Shown: positions 7,031-17,646 of the stretch, piece after piece
Layout of the letters: every line of letters starts with the position of its first letter
How positions within the stretch are numbered: the stretch's first letter is position 1
Source: Acidobacteriota bacterium
Lineage (GTDB): Bacteria > Acidobacteriota > Thermoanaerobaculia > UBA5066
Direction of reading: 5' to 3'
Length of the DNA: 36,480 nt
NCBI GenBank assembly: GCA_008363385.1
Contig: RHKY01000050.1
Location: 1-36,480, forward strand
The notes under the pieces: generated by a model
Databases searched by the model: none
The model's input: the letters and a program-made list of their open reading frames with translations, nothing else
Told to the model about the DNA's origin: nothing
Translations under genes and position numbers: made by a program

Positions 7031-9022
7031 ATGCCCCGATCCCTTCCCCCCCGACCCGGCCTCGTCGCGGCGCTCCTCGGCTCGGTCGCCCTCGCCGCCG
7101 CGCTTTCCTTCCCCGCGATGGCCGCGCCCCAGACGGCGTACAAGGGCCACGGCGCCGACAGCGTCCCGCCCGAGGTGATCGCCCGGTACGCCCCGAAGCC
7201 GCTCCCTCCGGACCTGGCGCGGCGGATCCAGTCGATGATGGACGTCCGGGCGCCCGGCATGGGCCTGCCGTCCCCGGACGGGTCGAAGCTCTTCTTCGGC
7301 TGGTCGGTCACCGGGACGCCGCAGGTCTGGCGGCTGGACGGCCCGAACACCTTCCCCGTCCAGCTGACGGGGGGCGAGGACCGGACGACGATCGCCGACA
7401 CCTTCCCCGACGGGAAGACGCTCGTCCTCCAGCGCGACCGGAAGGGCGAGGAGAACCCCGGCCTCTACCTGATGCCGGCCGCCGGCGGGCCGCTCACCGC
7501 GGTCCAGCACGTCAAGGGAGTCCAGACCTTCTTCCAGTTCGTCTCCGCGGACGGGAAGTGGGTCTACTACGTCTCGAACGACCAGAAGCCCGATTCGTAC
7601 ACGGTCTACCGCTGGAACGTCGAGACGAGGCAGAAGGAGGCGCTCGTCACCGAGCCCGGCCTCTGGAGCGTCGCCGACCACCGGGAGGACGGGACGCTGC
7701 TCCTGTCGAAGGCGACCGGCTCGCTCACGTCCGAGTACTGGGAGTGGTCCCCCGCCGTCCGGAAGCTGACGCCCCTCCTCGGGCAGGACAAGCCAGAGGA
7801 GTACCAGGCGGTCTACGGCGCCAAGGCGGGGCAGCTCGTCGTCCTGACGCCGAAGCTGGGCGAGTTCCGCCGCCTCTGCCGGTACGAGGGGGGCCAGCTC
7901 ATCCCGCTGACGGGGGACCTCCGGTGGGACGTCTCCGGGTTCAGCGTGGACGAGGCGAAGACGCGGGTCCTCTACACCGTCAACGAGGCGGGCTACACGA
8001 AGCTCTTCGCGCTCGACGCGAGGAGCTTCCTGCCGGTCGCGCTTCCGAAGCTCCCCGAGGGGGCCGACCACGTCTACGCCGGCGCGACGACCCGGGACGG
8101 CCGCTTCACGACGTTCGGCGTCGAGACGGCGAAGGCCCCGAGGACGTCGTACGTCTTCGACTGGAAGAGCGGCTCCCTCGTCCGCTGGGTGGTGCCGAGC
8201 GCCCCGGAGATCGACACCTCCACGTTCGCCGCCGCCACGCTCGAGTCGTACCCGGCCCGCGACGGGACGCCGATCCCGGTCTTCGTCCGCCGCCCGAAGG
8301 CGTGCGACCCGGCCCCGTGCCCGGTCGTCGTCGAGTTCCACGGCGGTCCGGAAGCGCAGGCGCAGCCGGGCTTCTCGACGTACGCGCAGATGTTCGTCGA
8401 CGCCGGCTTCGTCTTCGTCGAGCCGAACGTCCGCGGGAGCGACGGGTACGGGCGGACCTGGCTGGACGCCGACAACGGCCCGAAGCGGCTGAAGATCTGG
8501 ACCGACATCGAGGACGCCGCGACGTGGGCCCGGAAGGCCTTCGCCGCCGGCGGGAAGGCCCCGAAGGTGGGCGTGATGGGGGGGAGCTACGGGGGCTACT
8601 CGGCGCTCGTGGCGATGACCCGCTTCGCGGGCGCCTACGACGCGGGGGTCTCCATCGTCGGCATCTCGAACCTCCTGACGTTCCTGGAGAACACCGCCCC
8701 GTACCGGCGGATCCTCCGGATCACCGAGTACGGCGACCCCCAGAAGGACCGCGAGGCCCTCCTGGAGCTCTCCGCCACGACGCACATCGGCAAGCTGAAG
8801 GCGCCGCTCCAGGTCCAGCAGGGCGCCAGCGACCCGCGCGTCCCCGTCGGCGAGGCGATCCAGATGTACGAGGCGGCGGTGAAGACCGGCGTCCCGACCG
8901 AGCTGATCGTCTTCGCCGACGAGGGGCACGGCGCCGGCAAGCGGGACAACCAGGTCCTGATGATCGGGCACTCGCTCCGCTTCCTGGAGACCCACCTGAA
9001 GGGGGAGGCGGCGAAGAAGTAG
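7031..9022 (+). CDS. Secreted S9 family peptidase (prolyl oligopeptidase type), copy 2
   Basis: 663 aa, a paralogue of the preceding gene with alignable sequence from the start of the mature protein to the end. The signal peptide is different and longer (residues 1-34, with a hydrophobic core after two basic residues). The mature protein starts with the same YKGHGADSVPPEV-type segment. Beta-propeller blades fill roughly residues 60-400. The hydrolase triad is intact: Ser519 in GGSYGG, Asp601 in GASDPRVP, His633 in DEGHGA. AGGAGGA precedes ATG 7031. Divergence is concentrated in the propeller, which gates substrate in this family, so the two copies may differ in the peptides they accept (inference). 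It ends 12 bases before the convergent lipid-kinase gene, with no terminator visible. Confidence 0.93.
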   Translation: MPRSLPPRPGLVAALLGSVALAAALSFPAMAAPQTAYKGHGADSVPPEVIARYAPKPLPPDLARRIQSMMDVRAPGMGLPSPDGSKLFFGWSVTGTPQVWRLDGPNTFPVQLTGGEDRTTIADTFPDGKTLVLQRDRKGEENPGLYLMPAAGGPLTAVQHVKGVQTFFQFVSADGKWVYYVSNDQKPDSYTVYRWNVETRQKEALVTEPGLWSVADHREDGTLLLSKATGSLTSEYWEWSPAVRKLTPLLGQDKPEEYQAVYGAKAGQLVVLTPKLGEFRRLCRYEGGQLIPLTGDLRWDVSGFSVDEAKTRVLYTVNEAGYTKLFALDARSFLPVALPKLPEGADHVYAGATTRDGRFTTFGVETAKAPRTSYVFDWKSGSLVRWVVPSAPEIDTSTFAAATLESYPARDGTPIPVFVRRPKACDPAPCPVVVEFHGGPEAQAQPGFSTYAQMFVDAGFVFVEPNVRGSDGYGRTWLDADNGPKRLKIWTDIEDAATWARKAFAAGGKAPKVGVMGGSYGGYSALVAMTRFAGAYDAGVSIVGISNLLTFLENTAPYRRILRITEYGDPQKDREALLELSATTHIGKLKAPLQVQQGASDPRVPVGEAIQMYEAAVKTGVPTELIVFADEGHGAGKRDNQVLMIGHSLRFLETHLKGEAAKK

Positions 9023-9034
9023 GCGGCCCCCCGG

Positions 9035-9943
9035 TCACGCCGGGACGACGACGCGGACGGTCCCCAGCGGCGGGCCCACCGTCAGCGGCGTCGTCCCGGC
9101 GGCCTCTCCGTCGACCTGGGCCTCGACCTCGTAGCCTTCGAGCGACCGGATCGTGACGCTCCGGACCGGGAGCCGCTCGACCTCCGGGAGGGCGAGGTGC
9201 CCGCCCTTCCCGCGGGCGAGCCGCGCGAAGTACCGGAGGAGGCCCGCCGTCGAGCGGCCCGCGTAGACGACGAGGTCCAGGAGGTCGTCCGAGGGGTCGG
9301 CCGCGGGGGCGAGGAGGAAGTCGCCGCCGTACCGGCGCGTGTTGGCGGCCACGACGATCGTCCCCTCCTTGCGGAACGGACGCCCCGCTGCGTCGACCCC
9401 CGCGGCCTCGAGGCGGGGGAACTCGTACCGGAGCCACGCGGCGACCGCCGTCACTCCGAACCCGGCCCGGCCGAGGAGACGCTTGAGGGCGGGGCGGGCG
9501 CCTCCCATCACCCGGGCCTCGTAACCGACGCCGGCGGCCAGGAGGCAGGCGCGGCCCGCCGCGGGCCAGACCGTGACCGGCCTCGTCCGGGTCGAGGCGA
9601 GGTGGGCCTCGGCCGAAGCGACGGCGGTCCCGAGCCCCAGCTCCCGCGCCACGACGTTGGCGGTGCCGGCGGGGAGGATCGCGAGCGGGACGCCGGTCCC
9701 CACGAGCGCCAGCGCCGCCTCGCCGACCGTGCCGTCCCCCCCGCAGACGGCGACGACGTCCAGCCGCTCCGGGAGACGGGAGGCGACGAGACCGGTCGCC
9801 GTGCCCGGACCGGTCGTCGGCACCAGCGCGAGGTCGAGGCCGCAGGCACGCCAGCGCGCCGCCAGCGACTCCAGCTGCCGGCCCCGGTCGCGCGCCCCCG
9901 CCTTCGGGTTGAAGACGAGGAGCCCCCGCCGCGGCGGGCTCAT
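9035..9943 (-). CDS. Diacylglycerol/lipid kinase family protein (DAGK catalytic domain)
   Basis: Cytoplasmic lipid kinase-like protein of 302 aa (YegS/DgkB/LCB5 superfamily). It has the N-terminal FNPKAG nucleotide-binding loop (residues 11-16), the CGGDGTV motif (68-72 is GGDGT) and [14 protein letters not shown], which in this family bind ATP and the lipid. The C-terminal beta-rich half has GGDFLLAP and the DGEAAGTTP ending typical of the family. Substrate may be diacylglycerol or a sphingoid/isoprenoid lipid; it cannot be told. Its ATG overlaps the ruvB stop by four bases, so it is the last gene of the minus-strand operon. A role in lipid recycling beside the envelope genes is inference. 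Confidence 0.9.
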   Translation of the reverse strand: MSPPRRGLLVFNPKAGARDRGRQLESLAARWRACGLDLALVPTTGPGTATGLVASRLPERLDVVAVCGGDGTVGEAALALVGTGVPLAILPAGTANVVARELGLGTAVASAEAHLASTRTRPVTVWPAAGRACLLAAGVGYEARVMGGARPALKRLLGRAGFGVTAVAAWLRYEFPRLEAAGVDAAGRPFRKEGTIVVAANTRRYGGDFLLAPAADPSDDLLDLVVYAGRSTAGLLRYFARLARGKGGHLALPEVERLPVRSVTIRSLEGYEVEAQVDGEAAGTTPLTVGPPLGTVRVVVPA

Positions 9944-10962
9944 CCTTCGAACAGCGGCGCCGTCCCCCCACGCGGCGTCAGCCCGAGGTGCCGGTAGGCC
10001 AGCGCCGTGGCGACCCGCCCCTTCGGCGTCCGCGCCAGGAACCCCGACTGGAGGAGGAAGGGCTCGTAGAGGTCCTCGAGCGTCCCCTTGTCCTCGCCGA
10101 GCGAGTGGGCGAGCGCCGAGAGCCCGACCGGGCCGCCGCCGAAGCGCTCGACGATGACGAGCAGGATCCGACGGTCCAGCTCGTCCAGGCCGTGGCCGTC
10201 CACCTCCAGCTTGTCGAGCGCGCGCCGGGCCTCGCCGGCGGTGATGGAGGTCGCCCCCGCCACCTCGGCGTAGTCCCGCACGCGGCGGAGGAGGCGGTTG
10301 GCGATCCGGGGGGTCCCGCGGCTCCTCCGCGCGATCTCCTCGGCCCCCTCGGGCTCGATCGGGCAGCCGAGGATCTGGGCCGAGCGGACGACGATCCGCC
10401 GGAGGGCGTCGGGGTCGTAGTAGTCGAGCCGGTGGGTGATCCCGAAGCGCGCGGCGAAGGGCTGGGAGAGGAGCCCTGCGCGGGTCGTGGCCCCGACGAG
10501 CGTGAACGGCGCCAGCTTCAGCTCGACGGTCCGGGCTCCGGGCCCGCTGCCGATGACGAGGTCGAGCTTCCCGTCCTCCATCGCCGGGTAGAGGATCTCC
10601 TCGACGGACGGCGGGACCCGGTGGATCTCGTCGATGAAGAGGACGTCGCCCGGCGCCAGGTTCGTCAGGATGGCCGCGAGGTCCCCCGCCTTCTCCAGGA
10701 CCGGGCCCGCCGTGACGCGGATCTGCGCCCCCAGCTCGTGGGCCACGATGTGGGCGAGCGTCGTCTTCCCCAGGCCGGGGGGCCCGAACAGGAGGACGTG
10801 GTCGAGCGGCTCGCGGCGCCTGCGGGCCGCCTCGACGAAGACGCCGAGCGTCTCCTTGAGCTTCGGCTGGCCGTCGAACTCGGCGAGGCGCTGCGGGCGG
10901 AGCGTCACCTCCGGCGCGTCCTCGCGCTCCTGCTTGACGCCGGAGAGGAGGCGCTCGTCCAC
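9940..10962 (-). CDS. ruvB: Holliday junction branch migration ATPase RuvB
   Basis: AAA+ motor of the RuvAB complex, which drives branch migration of Holliday junctions during recombinational repair. 340 aa, normal length. Walker A is GPPGLGKTT (60-68), Walker B FIDEIHR (109-115), sensor [10 protein letters not shown] (158-166), and the arginine-finger region FAARFGI. The C-terminal winged helix has GPVGLSALA and [18 protein letters not shown]. The GTG start at 10962 follows the ruvA TAG stop directly with no gap, so translation is coupled. Its own stop overlaps the lipid-kinase start. Confidence 0.97.
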   Translation of the reverse strand: MDERLLSGVKQEREDAPEVTLRPQRLAEFDGQPKLKETLGVFVEAARRRREPLDHVLLFGPPGLGKTTLAHIVAHELGAQIRVTAGPVLEKAGDLAAILTNLAPGDVLFIDEIHRVPPSVEEILYPAMEDGKLDLVIGSGPGARTVELKLAPFTLVGATTRAGLLSQPFAARFGITHRLDYYDPDALRRIVVRSAQILGCPIEPEGAEEIARRSRGTPRIANRLLRRVRDYAEVAGATSITAGEARRALDKLEVDGHGLDELDRRILLVIVERFGGGPVGLSALAHSLGEDKGTLEDLYEPFLLQSGFLARTPKGRVATALAYRHLGLTPRGGTAPLFEG

Positions 10963-11556
10963 CTACCGCGCCAGCGACCTCAGCGCCGCCTGGAGGAGGG
11001 CGGAGAGGTCGTGCTCGTCGGCCTCGCGCGAGGCCGCCGCCACGGCGGCCTCCGCCTGGGCGGGCCGGTAGCCGAGGTTCAGGAGGGCTTCCACGGCGTC
11101 GCCCGCGGCCGACGTCCGCGGGACCGCCCCGCGCGCCGGGGGGCCGGGGACGAGGTCGGAGAGCTTCTCCTTCAGCTCGAGGCCGAGCCGCTCGGCGAGC
11201 TTCTTGCCGACGCCGGGGATCGTGGCCAGCCTCCGGGCGTCCTGCGCGGCGATGGCCGCGACGAGCTCGGGCAGCGGGAGGCCCGACAGGACCGTGAGCG
11301 CCACCCGCGGGCCGATCCCCGAGACCGACAGGAGCCGCTCGAAGAGCCGGCGCTCCTCCGGGGTCGAGAAGCCGAAGAGGAGGAGGGCGTCCTCGCGGAC
11401 GTGCGTGTGGACGTGGAGCGTGACCCGCTCCCCCGGAGGCGGCAGCGCCGTGTACGTCCCGAGCGGGACCGAGACCTCGTACCCGACGCCGCCCACGTCG
11501 ACGAGGACGTGGTCGGGCCGGCTCTCCAGGAGGACGCCCGACAGGCGGCCGATCAC
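10963..11556 (-). CDS. ruvA: Holliday junction branch migration protein RuvA
   Basis: Junction-binding subunit of RuvAB, 197 aa, normal length. Domain I (OB fold) opens MIGRLSGVLLE and contains GVGYEVSVP. Domain II carries two helix-hairpin-helix motifs, SGIGPRVALTVLSG and PGVGKKLAERLGLELKEK. An Arg/Pro-rich linker leads to the C-terminal RuvB-contact helices (ALLNLGYRPAQAEAAV). The GTG start at 11556 has GAGGAGGG in front. The usual partner ruvC is not adjacent; a PpiD-like gene takes the upstream place. Confidence 0.97.
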   Translation of the reverse strand: MIGRLSGVLLESRPDHVLVDVGGVGYEVSVPLGTYTALPPPGERVTLHVHTHVREDALLLFGFSTPEERRLFERLLSVSGIGPRVALTVLSGLPLPELVAAIAAQDARRLATIPGVGKKLAERLGLELKEKLSDLVPGPPARGAVPRTSAAGDAVEALLNLGYRPAQAEAAVAAASREADEHDLSALLQAALRSLAR

Positions 11557-11625
11557 GTCGGGCCCTCCTCGGAGGCGCCCGGCGGCGCCCCGGCGTCCGG
11601 GCGGCGCGCCGGGAGGCCCATCAGG

Positions 11626-13569
11626 TCAGTCGCGCCCCCCGAACCGGGCGAGGAGCTCCTTGTTGACGGTGATCTTCGTCTCGGCCCGCTTCCGCGCCAC
11701 CATCGCCTGCAGGAGCCGTCCCGACTTCTGGTTCTTCAGCCGGTCCCGGATCTCCTCTCGCTGCGCCTCGAAGGCGGCCTGGTCGAACGCGGTCTTCTCG
11801 AGCAGCTGGAACGCCACGGCCCCGCGGTCCGGCACCAGGAGCGGACCCTTCACGGCGCCCGGCTCCGCGGCGAAGGCGGCGTCGAGGAGGGCCTTGGGCG
11901 ACCCGAGCGTGCCGACCGGGCCGTTCTTGCCGAACGAGTCGGCCGTCTCGACCTTGGCGCCGACCGCGGCCGCGACCGACTCCAGCGTGGCGCCCGGGGT
12001 CATCGCCGCCCTCAGCGCCGAGAGCGTCGCGTCGTCCTGCTTCTTCTTGACGAGGTCCCCGGTGACCCGCGCCTTGACGTCGGCGAACGCGGGCATCCCC
12101 GGCTTCTTGACGTCGACGAGCTTGACGATGGCCTCGCCGCGGGCGGTCGAGACGGGGTCGGAGACCTCGTTCAGCGAGAGGGAGAAGAGGGCCTGCGAGA
12201 AGGCCGGGTTGAACCCGATCCCGGCCGGCGCGTCGCTCTTGCCGACGAACTCCGTCTCGTTGAACGTCACGAGGGGGCCGGTCATCGCCCGCAGCTGGTC
12301 GTCGGACGGCTTTCCGCCCTCCCGGGCGAGCCGGTCGGCGACGTCCCGCGCCATCCGCTTCGTCTCGTCGGCCGCGCGCTCGTCCTGGAGGCGGGCCTTG
12401 ATCGCGGCGGCGACGTCGAAGAGGGGCTGGATCCGCTCGGAGCGCTTCTCGAGGACCTGGATGACGTGGAAGCCGAAGGCCGACTTGACGGGGCCGACGA
12501 TCGCGTTCGGCTCCGCGGAGAAGGCGGCGTCCTCGAACTCCTTGACCATCCGCCCCCGCTCGAAGAAGCCGAGGTCCCCCCCGGAGGCCTTCGAGCCGGT
12601 GTCCTCGGACTCGGCCTTGGCCAGGGCGGCGAAGTCGGCGCCGGCGTCGAGCTTCTTCTTGGCGGCCTCGGCCTTGGCGCGCGCGGCGGCCTCGGAGGCG
12701 GGCGTCCCGTCGGTCTTGTAGAGGACGTGGCGGGCCTTGACCTCCTCCTTCTTCTTGTAGGCGTCCAGGTTGGAGTTGTACTCGTTGGCGACCTCGGCGT
12801 CGGTGACGGTGACCGTCTGCCGCACCTTGGCCGTCTCGACGAGGAGGTACTTCGCCTTCCGCTTCTCGGGCTGGAGGTAGGCCCCGGGGTTCTCGCGGAA
12901 GTAGGCCTCGGCCTCGGCGTCCGAGACCGTCGGGGCCGTCCCGGGGGCGGCCGGGAGGAGGACGTACGACATCTTCGCCTTGACCGTCCGGGCGGCGAAG
13001 TCGTCCCGGAGCTCCTCGTCCGAGACGAAGACCGTCTCGGTGAGGTAGCGGTTCAGCTTCTCGAGGAGGAGCTGCTCCCGCGTCTGCTGCTCGAACTCGG
13101 CCGCCGTGACGCGGATCGAGGCGAGGACGCGCCGGTAGGCCTGCTCGCCGACGAAGGCGCCGTCCTTGAGGAAGAGGGGCCGCCCCTGCGAGTCCTTCAT
13201 CCCCAGGATCCGGGCCTTCAGCTCCTCGTCCGTCACCCCGAGGCCGAGCCGCGCGGCCTCCACGTGGAACAGCTGCCGGCTGATCAGGTTCTCGAGCACC
13301 GTCTTCGGCAGGTCGAGGGCCTTGACCAGCTCGGGCGAGAAGCTGGGGCCGTAGAGCTGGCGGTAGCGGTCCTCGGTGTCGCGGTACTCGCGCTGGAACT
13401 CGCCGACCGTGATCCGGTGCGAGCCGACCTGGGCCGCCAGGTCGGTGTCCCTCCCGGCCCCCGCCGTCCCCATCCCCCAGTCGACGAAGACGAAGACGAC
13501 GAAGATCGCGATGACGATCCAGAGGACCCACTTGAGCTGCTTGAAGTTCTCGCGGAATGTCTTGAGCAT
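11626..13569 (-). CDS. ppiD: PpiD-like membrane-anchored periplasmic peptidyl-prolyl isomerase/chaperone
   Basis: Envelope folding factor of 647 aa. A short cytoplasmic N-terminus ([10 protein letters not shown]) is followed by one membrane anchor at about residues 13-32, then a SurA_N-type helical chaperone domain, a parvulin (PpiC/rotamase) domain at roughly 250-360 with the hallmark ARHVLYK ... [12 protein letters not shown] ... AFGFHVIQV, and a second, degenerate rotamase-like region toward the C-terminus. Length and topology match PpiD rather than soluble SurA. GGAAGAGG precedes ATG 13569. The gene is first in the minus-strand operon with ruvAB and divergent from the cell-shape operon. 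In E. coli PpiD sits beside SecYEG; a similar place here is inference. Confidence 0.9.
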   Translation of the reverse strand: MLKTFRENFKQLKWVLWIVIAIFVVFVFVDWGMGTAGAGRDTDLAAQVGSHRITVGEFQREYRDTEDRYRQLYGPSFSPELVKALDLPKTVLENLISRQLFHVEAARLGLGVTDEELKARILGMKDSQGRPLFLKDGAFVGEQAYRRVLASIRVTAAEFEQQTREQLLLEKLNRYLTETVFVSDEELRDDFAARTVKAKMSYVLLPAAPGTAPTVSDAEAEAYFRENPGAYLQPEKRKAKYLLVETAKVRQTVTVTDAEVANEYNSNLDAYKKKEEVKARHVLYKTDGTPASEAAARAKAEAAKKKLDAGADFAALAKAESEDTGSKASGGDLGFFERGRMVKEFEDAAFSAEPNAIVGPVKSAFGFHVIQVLEKRSERIQPLFDVAAAIKARLQDERAADETKRMARDVADRLAREGGKPSDDQLRAMTGPLVTFNETEFVGKSDAPAGIGFNPAFSQALFSLSLNEVSDPVSTARGEAIVKLVDVKKPGMPAFADVKARVTGDLVKKKQDDATLSALRAAMTPGATLESVAAAVGAKVETADSFGKNGPVGTLGSPKALLDAAFAAEPGAVKGPLLVPDRGAVAFQLLEKTAFDQAAFEAQREEIRDRLKNQKSGRLLQAMVARKRAETKITVNKELLARFGGRD

Positions 13570-13635
13570 GCCTCTTCCCCGGGGGGCGCGCCTCCGTACC
13601 GGACGGCGCAGAGTCCGCCACGATAGCGCACCGCC

Positions 13636-13657
13636 CGCCTCCCGGTAAAGGGAGGCG
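13636..13657. promoter_or_regulatory. Perfect palindrome in the ppiD / shape-operon divergent promoter region
   Basis: CGCCTCCC (13636-13643), GGTAAA, GGGAGGCG (13650-13657): an 8-bp perfect inverted repeat with a 6-base spacer. It covers the place of the -35 element for the TATACT box at 13670-13675, the usual site for a repressor or activator operator. It could instead be a hairpin in a minus-strand leader. Confidence 0.4.
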
Positions 13658-13669
13658 TTGCAGGTGCTT

Positions 13670-13675
13670 TATACT
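13670..13675 (+). promoter_or_regulatory. -10 box TATACT of the cell-shape operon
   Basis: TATACT (5 of 6 to consensus) sits in the only AT-rich patch of this gap (TTTATACTGAATTTT). Transcription would start near 13682, giving a leader of about 30 bases. No recognisable -35 at 17-18 bases; the palindrome at 13636-13657 occupies that place. Confidence 0.45.
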
Positions 13676-13712
13676 GAATTTTCCGGCCTCCCGCGGGGCC
13701 GGCGCTACAGCC

Positions 13713-15176
13713 ATGGCCGAGAAGAACTCCCACGGTCGCAGGTACGAGGTCGAGCTCGACTGGTGGTACGTCTCCAAGGAGACCCTCCGGAAGGCCCTCG
13801 TCGCCTTCGCCGTCCTCGCCGTGGCCGTCGTCTGGGGCGTCTACGCCTACACCCACCGCGAGGAGAGCCTCCTCAAGAGGGCCCAGCGCGAGCTGGCCAC
13901 CGCCGAGGAGCTCCTCGGGAAGGCCCGTAACCTCCCCGAGGCGAAGAGGTTGACCGACGAGCTGACCACCGCCGCCGGCAAGGTCGCCGAGGCCCGGGAG
14001 GAGCTCGAGAAGGGCCGCCCGCAGTTCGCCGTCAACGACGCCCTGGAGGCCCAGGCCATCGCCAAGAGGCTCCTGGGGGGGATCTCCTCGGCCCGGGGGG
14101 ACGCCACCGTCCTGGAGGCCGCCGGGAAGGTGGAGGTCCAGCGCGCCAGCCGGGCCACCTGGGAGCCGGCCCGGATCGGCCTGCAGCTCTACGAGGGCGA
14201 CTTCCTGAAGACCGGCAGCAACGGCGCCGCCGACGTGATGGCCGCCGACGGGACGATGTACCGGATCCGGCCCGAGACGCTCTTCGAGGTCCACCGCTCG
14301 CTGACCTCGGGCGCGGGGGCCGACGGCCGCACCCGGCGGTCCGAGATCAAGTTCATCGTCGGGACCGTCGACATCGACACGGGCGACAGCTCCAGCTCGA
14401 CGGTCATGACCGACGCCGCGCGCGCGGAGATCGCCTCGCGGTCGCGGGTCGGCGTCGACGTCGACCAGTCGAAGGCGACCGGCCTGTCCACGTACCGGGG
14501 CTCGGCGACGCTGGCCACCGGGGACACCCGCGTCACCGTCGGCGAGCGGGAGCGGGCCGTCGCCGCCTACGGGGGGGGCGGGATCAGCGCCAAGACGCGG
14601 ATCCCCGACGCCCCGTCGCCCCGCCGCCCCGAGGACGGGAGCGTCTACGACCTGAAGGCCCGCGCCCCCATCCACCTCGCCTGGACGCCGGTCCGGGAGT
14701 CGGTGCGCTACCGGCTGCAGATCGCCCAGAGCCGGCTCTTCGTCCCCGACTCGATCATCGTCGACCTCTCCGACCGCACGCGGCCCGAGGCCGACGTCAC
14801 CGTCAACGAGGAGGGGTCCTACTTCTGGCGGGTCGCCGCGCTCGGCAAGGGCGGCCTCGCCTCCGAGTGGTCCGCCGCGCGGCGGTTCAAGGCGACCGCC
14901 GGCGGGAGCAAGCTCGGCGCGCCCGACACCGTCCCCCCGGACCTCGTCCTGGCCCGCCCCCAGGTGAACGGGACCATCGTCATCGTCTCCGGGAAGACCG
15001 AGGCGGGGGCCAGCGTCACGGTCAACGGCGAGCCCGCCGACCCGGACTCCACCGGCGGCTTCAAGAAGATCATCTCGATCCACCGGGAGGGGCTGAACGT
15101 CGTCGAGGTGAAGGCGGTGGACGGCGCGGGCAACCAGACGGTCCGCTCCGAGAACGTCGTCATCCAGTACTTCTGA
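13713..15176 (+). CDS. FecR-domain protein with Ig-like repeats, first gene of the cell-shape operon
   Basis: Membrane-anchored periplasmic protein of 487 aa. A short cytoplasmic N-terminus (DWWYVSKETLRK) is followed by a single membrane helix at about 28-46. A charged helical/coiled-coil stretch (about 50-105) precedes a FecR-like beta domain (about 130-275, including LQLYEGDFLKTGSNGAADVM). Next is a fibronectin-III-like segment (about 310-390, with RYRLQIAQS and YFWRVAA) and a C-terminal bacterial Ig-like domain (glucodextranase-B/Big type, with VSGKTEAGASVTVNGEP). There is no sigma/anti-sigma pair nearby, so it is unlikely to be a classical FecR regulator; the domain may bind glycan or protein at the peptidoglycan. 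The position 45 bases before mreB suggests a link to the elongation machinery (inference). No clear ribosome site precedes the ATG. Confidence 0.85.
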   Translation: MAEKNSHGRRYEVELDWWYVSKETLRKALVAFAVLAVAVVWGVYAYTHREESLLKRAQRELATAEELLGKARNLPEAKRLTDELTTAAGKVAEAREELEKGRPQFAVNDALEAQAIAKRLLGGISSARGDATVLEAAGKVEVQRASRATWEPARIGLQLYEGDFLKTGSNGAADVMAADGTMYRIRPETLFEVHRSLTSGAGADGRTRRSEIKFIVGTVDIDTGDSSSSTVMTDAARAEIASRSRVGVDVDQSKATGLSTYRGSATLATGDTRVTVGERERAVAAYGGGGISAKTRIPDAPSPRRPEDGSVYDLKARAPIHLAWTPVRESVRYRLQIAQSRLFVPDSIIVDLSDRTRPEADVTVNEEGSYFWRVAALGKGGLASEWSAARRFKATAGGSKLGAPDTVPPDLVLARPQVNGTIVIVSGKTEAGASVTVNGEPADPDSTGGFKKIISIHREGLNVVEVKAVDGAGNQTVRSENVVIQYF

Positions 15177-16247
<1,071 letters not shown>

Positions 16248-16254
16248 CGAGGCC

Positions 16255-17142
16255 GTGCCGACGCCCCCCGCCGCCTTCCCCCGCCGACCGGAGGTGCTCC
16301 TGGCCATCCTCCTGTCGGGGTGCGTGGCGGCCCTCTCCCTGCAGGTGCGGCGCTCCGACGGGGGGACGACCGCGGAGCGGTGGCTGCTCGAGGTCTCCGG
16401 CGTCCTCGTCCGCGTCGTGGCCGGCGCGCGCTCCGTCGCCGCGGACGTCGTCTCCTGGAGCGCCACGCGCGGCCGCCTCCTGGAGGAGAACGCCGCGCTG
16501 AGGAGCCGCACGGTCGCGCTGGAGGCCGAGCTCCTCAGGCTCCGGGACGCCGACCGCGAGAGCCGGAGGCTGGCGGCGCTCCTGGGCGCCGTGCCGTCCC
16601 CCCCGCGGGGGACGCAGCCGGCCCGGCTGATCGCCCTGACGACGTCGGGCCCCTTCCGCTCGGCCCTGCTGGACCGGGGGAGGGAGGACGGCCTCCTCCC
16701 CGGGTCGGTCGTGGTGGGGGTGGAGGGCCTCCTCGGACGGGTGGTCGGGCTCTCCCGCACGACGGCGCGCGTGCAGCTCCTCGGGGACCGCCTCTCGGCC
16801 GTCGGGGTCGTCCTCCCCCGGACGGGGCGCCTCGCCGTGGCGCGCGGGGACGGGGCCGGGGGCGCCCGGCTCGAGTACGTCCCGGCCATCGCGGACGTCC
16901 AGCCCGGCGACCTCGTCGTCAGCTCGGGGACGGACGGGGTCTACCCGCGCGACCTGCCGCTCGGGACGGTCGCGGAGGTCCGCCGCGCCGGCGCGGTCCT
17001 CTTCCTCGACGTCGCCCTCCGGCTCGCCGCCTCCCCCCAGGCCGAGCCGGTCGTCTTCGTCCTCCCCCCGCCCGTCCCGGCCGACGCCCGGGAGGTGGAG
17101 GGTCCCTCGCCGGGCGAGCCGGCGCCGAAGGGGACGCCGTGA
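16255..17142 (+). CDS. mreC: Rod shape-determining protein MreC
   Basis: Bitopic periplasmic scaffold linking MreB to PBP2. 295 aa. One membrane helix near the N-terminus (about residues 12-25), a coiled-coil (LLEENAALRSRTVALEAELLRLRDAD, in part, about 75-105), then the two-barrel MreC core with LDRGREDGLLPGSVVV, GLLGRVVGLS, VQLLGDRLSAVGVV and the end motif GDLVVSSGTDGVYPRDLPLG. A Pro-rich tail closes it. GTG 16255 lies seven bases after the mreB stop; its own stop overlaps the mreD start (GTGA). Confidence 0.94.
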   Translation: MPTPPAAFPRRPEVLLAILLSGCVAALSLQVRRSDGGTTAERWLLEVSGVLVRVVAGARSVAADVVSWSATRGRLLEENAALRSRTVALEAELLRLRDADRESRRLAALLGAVPSPPRGTQPARLIALTTSGPFRSALLDRGREDGLLPGSVVVGVEGLLGRVVGLSRTTARVQLLGDRLSAVGVVLPRTGRLAVARGDGAGGARLEYVPAIADVQPGDLVVSSGTDGVYPRDLPLGTVAEVRRAGAVLFLDVALRLAASPQAEPVVFVLPPPVPADAREVEGPSPGEPAPKGTP

Positions 17143-17642
17143 GGTGGCTGCGGGTCCCCGCGCTCGTCCTGGCGGCGGTCGCCGGGGCCCTCTCCCTGGG
17201 GGCCCTGCGCGTCCCCTCCCCGCCCGACCTCCTCCTCCTGCCGGTCGCCGAGGTGGCGCGGCGCGGCCTCCCCGTCCCGGCGATGCTGGCCGGCCTCCTC
17301 GTCGGCCTCGTGGAGGACGCCCTCCGCGTGCCGCCGCGGCTCCTGGGGCTGCACGCCTTCTCGAAGGTCCTCCTCGGCTACCTTCTCGCCGCCATCGCCG
17401 CTCGCACCCTCGTCGAGAAGCCCCTGGCCGTCGCCACGACGCTGGCCCTGTCGGTGGCGCTCGAGAGCGCGATCCTCTCGCTCCTCCTCTGGGTCCTCCG
17501 GGGGGAGGCCCTCGGCCCCGACCCGCTCTCCCTCCTCGTCCGCGCGGTCTCGACCGGGCTCGTCGGGGCGCTCCTCCTGGCGGCCTCTCACGTCCCCTGG
17601 CGCGCCCGGCTCGCCGCCTTCCGGCGGCGGAAGGTGAGGTGA
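17139..17642 (+). CDS. mreD: Rod shape-determining protein MreD
   Basis: Small integral membrane protein of 167 aa with about five hydrophobic helices. Sequence conservation in this family is low, but the position between mreC and mrdA, the size, and the segment GLLVGLVEDALRVPPRLLGLHAFSKVLLGYL (in part), typical of MreD, fix the call. GTG 17139 overlaps the mreC stop by four bases. The next gene starts four bases after the TGA. Confidence 0.9.
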   Translation: MRWLRVPALVLAAVAGALSLGALRVPSPPDLLLLPVAEVARRGLPVPAMLAGLLVGLVEDALRVPPRLLGLHAFSKVLLGYLLAAIAARTLVEKPLAVATTLALSVALESAILSLLLWVLRGEALGPDPLSLLVRAVSTGLVGALLLAASHVPWRARLAAFRRRKVR

Positions 17643-17646
17643 CGCC

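Noticed and set aside
2404-7401. A 1665-aa open frame on the minus strand across nadC, nadB and the first S9 gene
   Set aside because: It is antisense to three firmly identified genes, has low-complexity Arg/Ala/Gly/Pro-rich sequence and arises from extreme GC content. The same holds for the other long antisense frames, for example 13284-16889, 16234-19386, 20041-23367 and 31988-34930.
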